Source: a bacterium (GTDB taxonomy: Bacteria > Verrucomicrobiota > Verrucomicrobiia > Limisphaerales > UBA11358). Taken from it: DNA of 57,737 bases. The position numbers and the translations under genes are program-made. The notes beneath the pieces were generated by a model. The model was not told the DNA's origin, did no database searches, and was given only the letters and a program-made list of their open reading frames with translations. The stretch spans positions 1 through 57,737 of the forward strand of contig JAKALA010000019.1 in the NCBI GenBank assembly GCA_021813325.1, given 5' to 3'. This document shows, in pieces, positions 33,960 through 43,425 of this stretch (its first letter is position 1; each line of letters starts with the position of its first letter).

Positions 33960-35468
33960 ATGAAGAAGATTTTCCTGATTTTATCGCTGGCGTTGCTGGT
34001 GGCTGAAGCCGGCGCCGCAGTGCCACCACCGGATTTGATCGCGCAAATTCACTTTGCGGGCGCGCAGAAGATTTTCGCCAATGCCGGGGCCACCAATTTC
34101 ACGGATGAGTTTTGCGGTTCGGAAGCGCTGGCATTGCGCGCGCAAACGGCGGACAAGCTGGCCCCCTGGCTGGCCGGCTGGTGGGAACAATCGAACCGGG
34201 TGAAGGTGGTCAACGGAGCTTCGCGGTTGCGCCCGCTGCTGGATGATCTTCAGAAGGCCGAGTGGTTTTTGGAGGCCAGAAAAACTCCGGGCGGCCAAGC
34301 ACAGTGGTCCCTTGCCATCAAGCTGGCGGCTGACCGTGCCAGGTTATGGCAGACCAATTTGAAGCCGTTTTTCAAGTCCGCGATCTTTGAAACCGCCAAT
34401 GGTTGGTTGTTTTTTGAGTCAGCGTCCGCCGCTCCGAAGCTCGGCGCCAGGCTGGCGCAGGAAATCGACCACACGCAAAATGCCTGGCTGTCGGCGGACA
34501 TCAACTGGCCGCAGTTGGGCGCGTGGAATCCACAGTTGAAAGAACTGGGCCTGCCGGAAATGAAATTTCAGGTGCGTCCCAGCAACGCCGACCTGCGCAT
34601 TGACGGGAAGTGCTTTTTCCCGGAAAACCTCAATTTGGTCATGGACCCATGGCAGTTTCCGACCAACTTGGTGCATCAACCTTTTGTCAGCTTTACGGCG
34701 GCCAGAGGTTTTTCGCACTGGCTCCAATCTCAGTCCTGGGCCAAGCCCTATAATCTCGCCGCCTCGCCCAATCAGGCATTTGTCTGGGCCTTGCAGAAAA
34801 TCGCGTATCAAACATTCGCGGCGGTGCCGGTGCCCGACGCCGACGCTTCCGTAAAACAGCTTTTCCAACGCTGGTCGCCGCTGTTTAATACTCCCGAAAA
34901 GGCGACCAACTTCATCATGCCGATGACCTTGGTGAAGACAAACGCCGCCATCAATCTGCGGGGAGCGCCATTTATCTCTCCATTTGTGCAGGCCATCAGC
35001 CGGGCGGAAGGCCAGTTTTTGTTTGCCGGGGCATTTCCCAACACGCCGCGTTCCGAACCGCTCCCCAAGGAATTATTCCAGCGCCTCGCCCAGAAAAATC
35101 TCTTGTTTTATCACTGGGAAATCACCGCCGAACGCCTGCCGGAAGCGCTTAACCTTAGCCAACTGGCGCTGTTGCTGACCAAACATCGTCAATTGGGTTC
35201 GAAATCGGCGGCGCTGAACTGGATCATGCGCGTCGCGCCAAGGTTGGGCAATACCGTCACCGAAATCACCCAGACCGGGCCGGCGGAACTGACTTTCTCA
35301 CGGGCGGCGCCCGGCGGTTTGACGGCGGTGGAATTTCTGGTGCTGGGCAACTGGCTTTCGGCCCCCAATTTCCCCCAATGTGATTTGCGACTGCCGGAAC
35401 GCCCCAAATTGTCGCACCGAGCCAAACCCGCGTCTCCGGCGATGCCGGCGCCCGCGCCCGCAAAATAA
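33960..35468 (+). CDS. Secreted protein of unknown function
   Basis: About 502 residues from the ATG at 33960 (another ATG, 33951, is equally open). A signal peptide (M-K-K-I-F-L-I-L-S-L-A-L-L) is followed by a globular mix of helices with W-L-A-G-W-W-E-Q-S and several Trp/Phe-rich segments, and a Pro/Ala-rich tail ending P-A-P-A-P-A-K. I recognise no domain. It ends 5 bp before pdxJ on the same strand, so the two may be co-transcribed. Confidence 0.6.
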   Translation: MKKIFLILSLALLVAEAGAAVPPPDLIAQIHFAGAQKIFANAGATNFTDEFCGSEALALRAQTADKLAPWLAGWWEQSNRVKVVNGASRLRPLLDDLQKAEWFLEARKTPGGQAQWSLAIKLAADRARLWQTNLKPFFKSAIFETANGWLFFESASAAPKLGARLAQEIDHTQNAWLSADINWPQLGAWNPQLKELGLPEMKFQVRPSNADLRIDGKCFFPENLNLVMDPWQFPTNLVHQPFVSFTAARGFSHWLQSQSWAKPYNLAASPNQAFVWALQKIAYQTFAAVPVPDADASVKQLFQRWSPLFNTPEKATNFIMPMTLVKTNAAINLRGAPFISPFVQAISRAEGQFLFAGAFPNTPRSEPLPKELFQRLAQKNLLFYHWEITAERLPEALNLSQLALLLTKHRQLGSKSAALNWIMRVAPRLGNTVTEITQTGPAELTFSRAAPGGLTAVEFLVLGNWLSAPNFPQCDLRLPERPKLSHRAKPASPAMPAPAPAK

Positions 35469-35473
35469 TTATC

Positions 35474-36214
35474 ATGCTCAAACTCGGCGTAAACATTGAC
35501 CATGTGGCCACGCTGCGCGAGGCGCGTTATTGCGGTTGGACCCATGGCGAGCCTGATCCGGTCCTGGCGGCGCAGGTGTGCGAGGCGGCCGGCGCGCATG
35601 GGATAACCGCGCATTTGCGGGAGGACCGGCGGCATGTTCAAGACCGCGATGTGCGCCGGTTGCGGGACGTGCTGAAAACCCGGTTGAACCTCGAAATGGC
35701 CAATGTTGCGGAAATCGTAGAAATCGCCTTAAAAATCCACCCGGACATTGTTTGCATCGTGCCGGAGCGCCGGATGGAGATAACCACGGAAGGCGGTTTG
35801 GACGTTGTTGCCGGGGAAAAATCCATTGCCGAAACGTGTCAGCGCATGAAGGACGCTGGCATTGAAGTCAGCTTGTTCATCTCGCCTGACGAGGCGCAGG
35901 TAGAAGCCAGCGCCCGCGCCGGCAGTCAGTTTATTGAATTGCATACCGGAACGTATGCCGAGCATTTTCATGACGAACCCCGGCGGGTGCTCGAATTGCA
36001 GCGCCTGATCGCCAGCGCCCGGCTGGCACACGATTTGGGTTTAAAGGTGAATGCCGGCCACGGTTTGAACTGCCTCAACTTGACCCCGCTGTTTCATGTG
36101 CCTCACCTGGTCGAATTGAACATTGGCCACAGCCTCATCAGCCGGGCGGTTTTTGCGGGCATGGAAAGCGCCGTCAAAGAAATGCTGGGCTTGATGCAAG
36201 GCTACTGCGGTTGA
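35474..36214 (+). CDS. pdxJ: Pyridoxine 5'-phosphate synthase
   Basis: 246 residues. Closes the pyridoxine ring from 1-deoxyxylulose 5-phosphate and 3-amino-2-oxopropyl phosphate in the DXP-dependent route. Signatures are L-G-V-N-I-D-H-V-A-T-L-R, G-I-T-A-H-L-R-E-D-R-R-H, L-E-M-A and V-N-A-G-H-G-L-N. The stop overlaps the convergent CBS gene stop by 13 bp. pdxA is not nearby. Confidence 0.96.
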   Translation: MLKLGVNIDHVATLREARYCGWTHGEPDPVLAAQVCEAAGAHGITAHLREDRRHVQDRDVRRLRDVLKTRLNLEMANVAEIVEIALKIHPDIVCIVPERRMEITTEGGLDVVAGEKSIAETCQRMKDAGIEVSLFISPDEAQVEASARAGSQFIELHTGTYAEHFHDEPRRVLELQRLIASARLAHDLGLKVNAGHGLNCLNLTPLFHVPHLVELNIGHSLISRAVFAGMESAVKEMLGLMQGYCG

Positions 36215-36879
36215 TGTCCGCCGCCCGCTCGGTCAAAGCGCAGCACGTTGATGACGCGATGATCCGAATTCCAAAGATCTTCCAGGAACCCATCGATGTG
36301 CGGGCTGGCCACCCGCACGACACACACCGGAATGCCCTGTTGCACCGATGAAATCAGGCTCAACACGCGCAAATGCCTCTGACGCGCCGTCCGGCTGATA
36401 AACCCGAAGACGTCTTCTCCATTGGACGCGTCAAACGTGATCCGCGCGCTGTTTTCGGGCGCGTCAAAGAAGCTCACGAAGGCCCGGAAAATGTCCGACT
36501 CGGTGATGATGCCGATCAGATGGTGATCATGCAAAACCGGCAGGGAACCAATTTTCTTTTCATCCATCAAACGGGCCGCCTCTTCAATCGGCGTTTCCGG
36601 CGTGGTGGTCACCGGTTGATGCGTCATGATCTGGGCGGCGGTGACCGGCAAACTGCCAATGTCCGGCGCGGTGACGGCAAACGGATTTACGTCCGGGGGA
36701 AAAGCGTGCAGGATATCTTTGGCGGAAATGATGCCGAGCAGATGGCTGCTGGGCGCCGGATGATCCACCACCAGCAATCGCCGAATGCGCCGTTGCGCCA
36801 TCAAGGCCGCCGCCGCCACAATGGGGGTGTCCGGGCTGATGGTCACCAGCTCGCGCGTCATCCACAGGCTGACAATCAT
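36202..36879 (-). CDS. CBS-domain-pair regulatory protein
   Basis: 225 residues from the ATG at 36879; the longer open frame runs antisense to no purpose. Two CBS domains occupy about 1-60 (V-S-L-W-M-T-R-E-L-V-T-I) and 75-140 (A-A-Q-I-M-T-H-Q-P-V-T-T). The last ~75 residues look like an ACT-like fold (L-R-V-L-S-L-I-S-S-V-Q). Such proteins bind adenine nucleotides and regulate a partner; the partner here is not identified. It follows the cysteine desulfurase gene by 32 bp. Confidence 0.75.
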   Translation of the reverse strand: MIVSLWMTRELVTISPDTPIVAAAALMAQRRIRRLLVVDHPAPSSHLLGIISAKDILHAFPPDVNPFAVTAPDIGSLPVTAAQIMTHQPVTTTPETPIEEAARLMDEKKIGSLPVLHDHHLIGIITESDIFRAFVSFFDAPENSARITFDASNGEDVFGFISRTARQRHLRVLSLISSVQQGIPVCVVRVASPHIDGFLEDLWNSDHRVINVLRFDRAGGGHQPQ

Positions 36880-36911
36880 GTTTGGTTTCCGTTGAATTGA
36901 GGGCGCCGCCG

Positions 36912-38054
36912 CTAGGCCGCCTTTGGCTCGCGCAGTTCTTCGTGAACTTTGATCACCGCTTTGAGCAGCGCCTCCCAGTCCGCTTCGTTGGTTTCCCAGC
37001 CGGCGCTCAGGCGCACCGCGCGATGGGCCTGCGCGGATTTGTAGCCCATCGCGGCCAGCACATGGCTCGGTTCTTCCTTGCCCACTGTGCAGGCGGAACC
37101 GGTGCTCACGGCAAACCCGGCCTGGTCGAGGCGGATGACCCATTGCGACTTGCGGTCGCCCTCGGGCATCAGGGCCGAAACGGTGTTCCACAAGCGCGGC
37201 TGGTTGTGGCCGAGAATTGTCGCGCCGGGCAGGGCGCGGAGAAATTGCGCCTCAAAATTGTCGCGCCAGACTTTGCGCAGCAAATGCTGGCTTTGTGAAA
37301 TTTGCTTTTCGCGCGCGTCCAGCGCCGCCAGCATCGCCGCAATGATCGCGGTATTTTCCGTTCCCGCCCGCCGTCCGCCTTCCTGTTTGCCGCCAAGCAG
37401 CAGCGGCGTGATGAGAGAGCGGTGCGGGATCTTCAAAAAACCCACGCCACGCGGCCCGCCGAATTTGTGCGCCGCCCCGGTCACGTAATCGCAGTCGCCC
37501 AGGCTTTTGCACGGCAGCTTGCCGATGAACTGCACGGCATCGGTGAAAAACGGCACTTCGTAGGCCTGGCACATGGCCTGAATTTCCTGCCAGGGCTGGA
37601 TGATGCCGGTCTCGTTGTTGGCGGCCATCACGGCGACCAAGCCGGGTTGTTCATCCGCCAGTTCCGCCGTGAGCCAGTCCATGTCTATCACGCCGTCGTG
37701 CGTGACGGGAATGGTTTTCACGCGTTTGCCAAAATAATGCCTGGATGAATCGTCCACACACGGATGTTCGATGGCGGAGACAAACACTTTTTTTGCCGGG
37801 TCGAGTTTCTTCGCAAAATGGTGCATCACCATGTTGTTGGCCTCGGTCGCGCCACTCGTCCATACGATGTCCTGCGGATGGCAGCCAAGATACGCGGCGA
37901 GTTTTTCGCGCGACTCGGCCAGCACGATGGCGGCTTTGGAGCCGAACTGGTGCAGGGACGACGGGTTGCCGCCGAGTTTCTCGGTGACGTGCAACCACGC
38001 TTCGCGCGCTTCCCGCATCACGGGAGCCGTGGCGTTATAATCGAAGTAGGTCAT
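36912..38054 (-). CDS. Cysteine desulfurase (IscS/NifS family)
   Basis: 380 residues. PLP enzyme that takes sulfur from cysteine for Fe-S clusters and other sulfur compounds. The PLP lysine is in G-A-A-H-K-F-G-G-P-R-G-V-G, the active cysteine in S-T-G-S-A-C-T-V-G (group I-like position), and N-N-E-T-G-I-I-Q-P is typical. Its start overlaps the mutY stop by 4 bp, an unusual and probably functional pairing because MutY needs an Fe-S cluster. No iscU or iscR nearby. Confidence 0.9.
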   Translation of the reverse strand: MTYFDYNATAPVMREAREAWLHVTEKLGGNPSSLHQFGSKAAIVLAESREKLAAYLGCHPQDIVWTSGATEANNMVMHHFAKKLDPAKKVFVSAIEHPCVDDSSRHYFGKRVKTIPVTHDGVIDMDWLTAELADEQPGLVAVMAANNETGIIQPWQEIQAMCQAYEVPFFTDAVQFIGKLPCKSLGDCDYVTGAAHKFGGPRGVGFLKIPHRSLITPLLLGGKQEGGRRAGTENTAIIAAMLAALDAREKQISQSQHLLRKVWRDNFEAQFLRALPGATILGHNQPRLWNTVSALMPEGDRKSQWVIRLDQAGFAVSTGSACTVGKEEPSHVLAAMGYKSAQAHRAVRLSAGWETNEADWEALLKAVIKVHEELREPKAA

Positions 38055-39223
38055 CGGTTTGACAGGATACTTTTGGCCGCAGCGCTGGCGAGTTTTTTGT
38101 GTGCGCTGGAAAACGCGACGGAATCAAATTCATGCGGTTCGAGCCATCTGGGCGAAAGCCGGGTTCCACAAGTCAGAATTTTTAACGGGCTTGAAGGGGA
38201 TCTTGTCTTGGTGAGCCGCACCAGGAACGCCTCCAAGGTGACGCGATAGCGCGTGATGGAATGTTTTACGGTCGCCAGGGGTTGAATAACCTCCGGCTTC
38301 GCGCTGAAAAGCGTTTTGAAGGCAGCTTGGGTATCCGACTTTCCGCCGGTCACTTCGAGGTTTGGAAATTCCCAAAGGTGAGCGTTCACCACGCCGGAAG
38401 GCCTTTGTTGAATCAGGAATTTCCCATTCCATTCGAGGGCGAACGCGACGAAGCGCCGCGTCGTTGCCACCTCGCGTTTGCCGAGGTTTGGCAGTTCGGC
38501 CACGCGGTTTTCTTTGAACGCCACGCATAGTTGGTTCGCCGGACAAATCCGGCACTGCGCATTGCGCGGCGCGCAAATCAGTGCGCCCAGTTCCATCAAA
38601 GATTGATTGAGAAAGGAACAGGAATTATCCCGACGCGAAGCCGCAAAGGTGCGAACCGGGGAATTATTTGCTTGGCGCCTTTGCGTCTTTGCGTGAGCCA
38701 CCAGTTCCTCCGCAATTTTCCAGAGCTTCGCGTTCGCATTCTTCGCTTTCGGATTTTCAGCCAGACCAAACAGGCGGGTCACCACGCGGATCACGTTGCC
38801 ATCCAGAATGGGCATGGGTTGATTGAAGGCAATGCTGCATATTGCGCCGGCGGTGTAGCGTCCGATCCCCGGAAGCGCCAGAACGGCATCGAAATGCTGC
38901 GGGAATTTGCCGCCATGCTTTTCCAGCACAACCTGCGCCGCCTTTTGCAAATTGCGGACGCGGGTGTAATAGCCAAGGCCTTCCCATAGCTTGTGCAACT
39001 GGTCTGAACTGGCGTTCGCCGCCGCCGCGATGGTTGGCAATTCGCGCATCCATCGATCCCAATAGGGAATGACGGTTTTCACCTGCGTCTGTTGCAACAT
39101 GATTTCGCTCACCCAAATGGCGTAAGGATCATGCGTGCGCCGCCAGGGCAGATCGCGCGCATTGGCGGCGAACCAGTCCAGTAATGCGGTGACAATTTGT
39201 TCTGTCTTTGCCTTCAATTCCAC
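38051..39223 (-). CDS. mutY: A/G-specific adenine glycosylase with an in-frame insertion
   Basis: About 390 residues from a GTG at 39223 (no ATG fits). Removes adenine opposite 8-oxoguanine. The catalytic Glu lies in W-V-S-E-I-M-L-Q-Q-T-Q, the helix-hairpin-helix in L-P-G-I-G-R-Y-T-A-G-A, the Asp in P-I-L-D-G-N-V-I-R-V, and the Fe-S cysteines in C-x6-C-x2-C-x5-C (C-A-P-R-N-A-Q-C-R-I-C). A MutT-like C-terminal domain recognises 8-oxoG. About 26 residues (A-H-A-K-T-Q-R-R ... R-R-D-N-S) are inserted between the helix bearing W-K-I-A-E-E-L-V and F-L-N-Q-S-L-M-E-L-G; they derive from a palindromic repeat. The core seems intact. Confidence 0.9.
   Translation of the reverse strand: MELKAKTEQIVTALLDWFAANARDLPWRRTHDPYAIWVSEIMLQQTQVKTVIPYWDRWMRELPTIAAAANASSDQLHKLWEGLGYYTRVRNLQKAAQVVLEKHGGKFPQHFDAVLALPGIGRYTAGAICSIAFNQPMPILDGNVIRVVTRLFGLAENPKAKNANAKLWKIAEELVAHAKTQRRQANNSPVRTFAASRRDNSCSFLNQSLMELGALICAPRNAQCRICPANQLCVAFKENRVAELPNLGKREVATTRRFVAFALEWNGKFLIQQRPSGVVNAHLWEFPNLEVTGGKSDTQAAFKTLFSAKPEVIQPLATVKHSITRYRVTLEAFLVRLTKTRSPSSPLKILTCGTRLSPRWLEPHEFDSVAFSSAHKKLASAAAKSILSNR
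38634..38693. repeat. REP-like palindrome inserted within mutY
   Basis: CGCGAAGCCGCAAAGGTGCG (38634-38653) is an imperfect inverted match of CGCCTTTGCGTCTTTGCG (38676-38693). Elements of the form CGCAAAGACGCAAAGG are common dispersed repeats in related environmental genomes. The insertion keeps mutY in frame. Confidence 0.6.
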
Positions 39224-39331
39224 AATTCTGAAGCGCGGGTTTGTCGCGGTCAATGCGGTCGTGTGATTAAAAATTTTTGCGAGCCGACGTTGTTGCTTTA
39301 TTAAGCCTTCATCGACGGGTAGCCTTTGTGC

Positions 39332-42300
39332 ATGAAGCAATCTGTTCCCCCCGCATGTCATTGCTGTCTGATCCGGTCGTTTGCGCTGAAGGCGTTTGTC
39401 CGGATTGGCCTTCCCGTGCTGCTGTTCATTGCCGGATTGGTTCCTTTTTCGGCTTGGGCGTCGTCCACGATTTTCGGCGGCGGCCCGTTTTACACCGGCG
39501 GTTACACGGTGATGAACACGCTGCGGGCTTCGGGCTACACCACCGTGATGCTCTGGACCATTCATGTGGACGCATCGACCGGCAACCTGATCTACAATGA
39601 TCAACTGGTGGTGGCCAACGGCGCTTATGTGGGCACTCCAGCCTGGACGAATCAATTGAAGACATTGAAAGTGGCGCCCACCTCGGTCAACCGCATCGAG
39701 TGGTCGGTGGCTTCCGCGCCAAGCGGCGGGAATGATTTTCAAAACATTCAAACCCTGATGAACACCTACGGCACGAACACCGGCAGCATTCTGTATCGGA
39801 ATTTTCTGGCCCTGAAAAACGCCACGGGCGCGGATGCCATTGACTATGATGATGAAGCCCTTTACGACGTGGCCACGGCGGTGAAGTTCGGCCAGATGTT
39901 ATCCTCCCTCGGATACAAAGTGACGCTGTGCCCCTACACCAATCCCAGTTTTTGGCAAAGCACCTACAGCCAGCTTGGCACCGGCATTGTGGACCGGGTT
40001 TATCTGCAATGTTACGACGGTGGCGCGGGCAATGATCCGGCCACATGGAATAATTATTTTCCCGGCACCAAGGTGATTCCGGGCATGTGGTGTTTGCATA
40101 ATGGCTGTTCCCAGGGCAGTTCGGCTACCGATGTCCAGGCGCAAATGACGGCGTGGCGCAGTTCGGCGAATATTCCCGGCGGCTTCATGTGGTTGTATGA
40201 CGATATGCTTTCGTGTTCCGTGGGCGGCACGCCGGCGGATTATGCAGCCGCCATCAACAAATCTGTTGATCCATTGATGGTAACACCCCCGGCCGGGTTT
40301 TCGGGTATCGCCGCGTATCGGACAAAAGTTTTCCCGGCCAGCACGCCCTTGGTGTTGTCCAATTCGGGATCGACCAGCCTGGATTGGAGCCTGAACAACA
40401 CCTCAAGCTGGCTGACGGTTTCCAGCACGTCGGGAACACTTGGCGGAGGAGCATCTGCAACTGTGACAGCCAGTTTGGTGGCGTTCGTGGCCACGAATTT
40501 GCCGGTGGGCACCTACACCGCCAACTTGGTGTTCACCAATAAATCCACCGGCATCATCGTTGCGCGGGCTTTCTCGCTGAACACCGCCGTCGCCAACTGG
40601 CCGGTGGCACTGACGGGCTTTAATGCCGCCATTTTGGCCGGCAACACCGCCATCGCTGGCACGTCAACCGCCACCGGATTTGACGTCCCTAACAATTACT
40701 GCTTTTACCAAACCGGCTTGAGCGGCGGCACTCGCGGGCTTCCTTTGGATGGAGTCTTTTCCAGCCTGCTGGACAGCAGCACGGCTTTTCAACTCGGGTC
40801 GTTCGGCGCAACCGATGCCTTAATGCTGGGGACGCCGTATGCCACCAGTGGCACGCTGACGCTGGCGACGCCGGCGGCCTACAATTCGCTGGCGATCCTG
40901 GCCACTTCGGCCAATGGCGGCGGGCAGGGGACCTGTGTTTTAAATTTCACCGATGGCAGTCACAGTCCGGCGTTCGCCTATAACGCACAGGACTGGTTTT
41001 ACGTGGTGACAAACGTCGCGTTGCAAGGTTTCGGACGCCTCAAATTGGGCGCCAGCCTGAGCATTGAAGACAATGGCAGCAGTAATCCCAATCTCTATCA
41101 GACCACGCTCAATCTGTCGGGATTGGGTTTAACCAAGCCGATCAGTTCCATCACCTTTACCAAGCCGGGCGGCACCGGCAGCACGCAAACCACGGCGATC
41201 CTGGCATTGAGCGGTTTGCCGGCCAGCGTGCCGGTTGCTACGCCGACCGGGTTGGTGGCTTTGCCCGGCACCAACGGCACCGTTCAGTTGACGTGGCTGC
41301 CATCAGCCGGCGCCACGAACTACAACATCAAACGCTCCCTGGCGAGTGATGGCAATTATGAATTGGCCGGACGCACCAGCGGAACGGTTTTCTCCGTGAC
41401 TGGTTTGGCCAATGGCACGACCTCTTATTTTGCGGTCAGCGCGCAGGGTTCTGGCAATGAAACCAGTAACAGTGTTCCCGTGAGCGCCACGCCCGGATCG
41501 TATTTCGCCTGGACCATGCAGCCGCAGCCGCTGGCTTATTGGCCCTTGAATGAAACCAACGGCACGGTGGCTTACGATGCGGTGCAGGGCAGCAACGGCG
41601 TTTATGGTGGCGGCTTTGTCCTGCTGCCCGGCGGCGTATCCGGTGCGGGTTTTCCGAGTCCGCACCGGGTTGTTTATTACAATGGCAGCACGGCTTATAC
41701 GCAAATTCCGCGGTTGATCGGCGATGGCGATTTCACCATCGTTTTTTGGATGCGAACCACGGCCACCGGCGGCACTGCGAACTGGTATAATGGCGCCGGC
41801 CTGGTGGACGGTGAAGTCAGCGGCACCACCGGCGACTTTGGGGTGGCCTTGGTCGGAAATAAAATTGGGTTCGGAATTGGCAATCCTGATACCACGTTGA
41901 CTTCCACCGCCACTGTCAATAACGGGGTGTGGCATCAAGTCGCCGTCAGCCGAAACATGAGCAGCGGGCAAATGACCATCTGCATCGATGGAAAATATGA
42001 TGCCGGCATGGTCGGGCCGACGGGCGTGCGGACGAATCCACCCAGTCTGCGACTTGGAAGCCTGCAAACAGCAAACAACTTCTTCAATGGCTATTTATCC
42101 GACGTGGCCATGTATGGACAGGTGTTGGGCACCAACCAGATCGCCACGCTTTACAGCGCGGCCACCGGCTTGTTTTATGCCGTGGCGTTAACCAATCAAT
42201 GGACTGGAAGCAGTCTGAGGTTGACCTGGCCCGGCAATGGAAAACTTTTGGAGGCAACTAATCTATCGGGTCCATGGACGACGAATGCCACGCCATCGCC

Positions 42301-42355
42301 AGTGACGATCACGCCTGATCAACCGCAAAAATTTTACCGGATTCAAACGCAATAA
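39332..42355 (+). CDS. Secreted GH18-like protein with BACON, FN3 and LamG domains
   Basis: 1007 residues from the ATG at 39332, preceded by a TTG-TGC stretch that I do not use. After a signal/anchor segment (about 20-45) comes a TIM-barrel-like region with D168-A-I-D171-Y-D173-D-E175, the D-x-x-D-x-D-x-E motif of GH18 chitinases and endo-N-acetylglucosaminidases. A BACON-like domain follows at about 319-420, an uncertain middle domain (425-625), an FN3 domain (~633-725), a LamG/concanavalin-like domain (~734-925) and a C-terminal tail. It likely acts on exported or extracellular glycans, but the substrate is unknown. Confidence 0.72.
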   Translation: MKQSVPPACHCCLIRSFALKAFVRIGLPVLLFIAGLVPFSAWASSTIFGGGPFYTGGYTVMNTLRASGYTTVMLWTIHVDASTGNLIYNDQLVVANGAYVGTPAWTNQLKTLKVAPTSVNRIEWSVASAPSGGNDFQNIQTLMNTYGTNTGSILYRNFLALKNATGADAIDYDDEALYDVATAVKFGQMLSSLGYKVTLCPYTNPSFWQSTYSQLGTGIVDRVYLQCYDGGAGNDPATWNNYFPGTKVIPGMWCLHNGCSQGSSATDVQAQMTAWRSSANIPGGFMWLYDDMLSCSVGGTPADYAAAINKSVDPLMVTPPAGFSGIAAYRTKVFPASTPLVLSNSGSTSLDWSLNNTSSWLTVSSTSGTLGGGASATVTASLVAFVATNLPVGTYTANLVFTNKSTGIIVARAFSLNTAVANWPVALTGFNAAILAGNTAIAGTSTATGFDVPNNYCFYQTGLSGGTRGLPLDGVFSSLLDSSTAFQLGSFGATDALMLGTPYATSGTLTLATPAAYNSLAILATSANGGGQGTCVLNFTDGSHSPAFAYNAQDWFYVVTNVALQGFGRLKLGASLSIEDNGSSNPNLYQTTLNLSGLGLTKPISSITFTKPGGTGSTQTTAILALSGLPASVPVATPTGLVALPGTNGTVQLTWLPSAGATNYNIKRSLASDGNYELAGRTSGTVFSVTGLANGTTSYFAVSAQGSGNETSNSVPVSATPGSYFAWTMQPQPLAYWPLNETNGTVAYDAVQGSNGVYGGGFVLLPGGVSGAGFPSPHRVVYYNGSTAYTQIPRLIGDGDFTIVFWMRTTATGGTANWYNGAGLVDGEVSGTTGDFGVALVGNKIGFGIGNPDTTLTSTATVNNGVWHQVAVSRNMSSGQMTICIDGKYDAGMVGPTGVRTNPPSLRLGSLQTANNFFNGYLSDVAMYGQVLGTNQIATLYSAATGLFYAVALTNQWTGSSLRLTWPGNGKLLEATNLSGPWTTNATPSPVTITPDQPQKFYRIQTQ

Positions 42356-42399
42356 ACCTGACATCTCCGGTTCAAGCTGAAATGCTTTTGGCGACTTGA

Positions 42400-43365
42400 A
42401 TGAAACCGCTCACCTCGCACACGTGCAAACTGACTGATGACCAGGCAACGGCGCTTCAGAGGGCGCTGGTGGCGCGCAGTTGGAAAACGCGCACGGTGCC
42501 GTATGCGCGTTTTGCTTTTGAGGCAGACAAGTGCAATGTGGTTTTTTACGAGAGCGGCAAGCTGGTGGTTCAAGGCAAAGGCGCGTCGGAATTCATCGAA
42601 TTCGTTCTGGAGCCGGAAGTTCTCAAGCAGGCCAAATTGGGCTACGAAACGGTGCTGAATCCGGATTTGTTGCTGCCACGTTTCGGGGTGGACGAAAGTG
42701 GCAAGGGCGATTTTTTTGGTCCGCTGTGCGTGGCGGGCGTCTATGTGAATGCAGCCGTCATAAACGCCTGGAAGGATCAGGGTATTCGCGATTCCAAAAA
42801 TATTTCCAGCGACAAGAAAATTCATGAACTGGCCGAAGTCATTCGCAAGACGCCCGGCTGCGTGGTGGACACGGTGATGATCGGCAATGAAGCCTACAAC
42901 CGGCTTTATGAAAAAATGAAAAGTGTGAACGCGATGCTCGCTTGGGGGCACGCCCGGGTCATTGAAAATCTGATGGGCAAACGGTATCAGATGGATCCCG
43001 CTCCCGTGCGCGCGATCAGCGATCAGTTTGCCGCCAGCAAAAATGTGATCGAAAAGGCGCTCATGAGTGCGGGGCGGGGGATTGAACTGGTGCAACGGCA
43101 CAAGGCTGAAGAGGACATCGCCGTGGCCGCCGCTTCCATCGTGGCGCGCGATGAGTTTGTGAAAGGTCTGGCCAAGTTGGAACATCAATTTTCTAGTAAA
43201 TTTCCGAAAGGCGCCGGGGCCAATGTGGACACGATGGCCAAACAATTTGTGGCTGAACGTGGCGCGGGCGAATTGCAGAAAGTGTCCAAGCTTCATTTCC
43301 GAACGGCGTTGCGGGCTCAAGGACTCCCGGAACCGCCCAAGGTGGAATGGCGGCGCAAAAGTTAA
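42400..43365 (+). CDS. rnhC: Ribonuclease HIII
   Basis: 321 residues. Cuts RNA in RNA-DNA hybrids. The catalytic segment reads D-E-S-G-K-G-D-F-F-G-P-L, and the N-terminal ~90 residues match the TBP-like substrate-binding domain of HIII. Further acidic residues are in D-S-K-N-I and A-D-D-x (A-E-E-D-I-A-V-A-A-A-S-I-V-A-R-D). Presence of HIII rather than the more usual HII alone is worth noting. The gene is separate from its neighbours by ~45 and 60 bp. Confidence 0.9.
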   Translation: MKPLTSHTCKLTDDQATALQRALVARSWKTRTVPYARFAFEADKCNVVFYESGKLVVQGKGASEFIEFVLEPEVLKQAKLGYETVLNPDLLLPRFGVDESGKGDFFGPLCVAGVYVNAAVINAWKDQGIRDSKNISSDKKIHELAEVIRKTPGCVVDTVMIGNEAYNRLYEKMKSVNAMLAWGHARVIENLMGKRYQMDPAPVRAISDQFAASKNVIEKALMSAGRGIELVQRHKAEEDIAVAAASIVARDEFVKGLAKLEHQFSSKFPKGAGANVDTMAKQFVAERGAGELQKVSKLHFRTALRAQGLPEPPKVEWRRKS

Positions 43366-43425
43366 GGGGGCAACCTGCCCGCTTTTCGCTTGTTTTGGTT
43401 GGGGGATTTGTTTCAGTAATCAACC

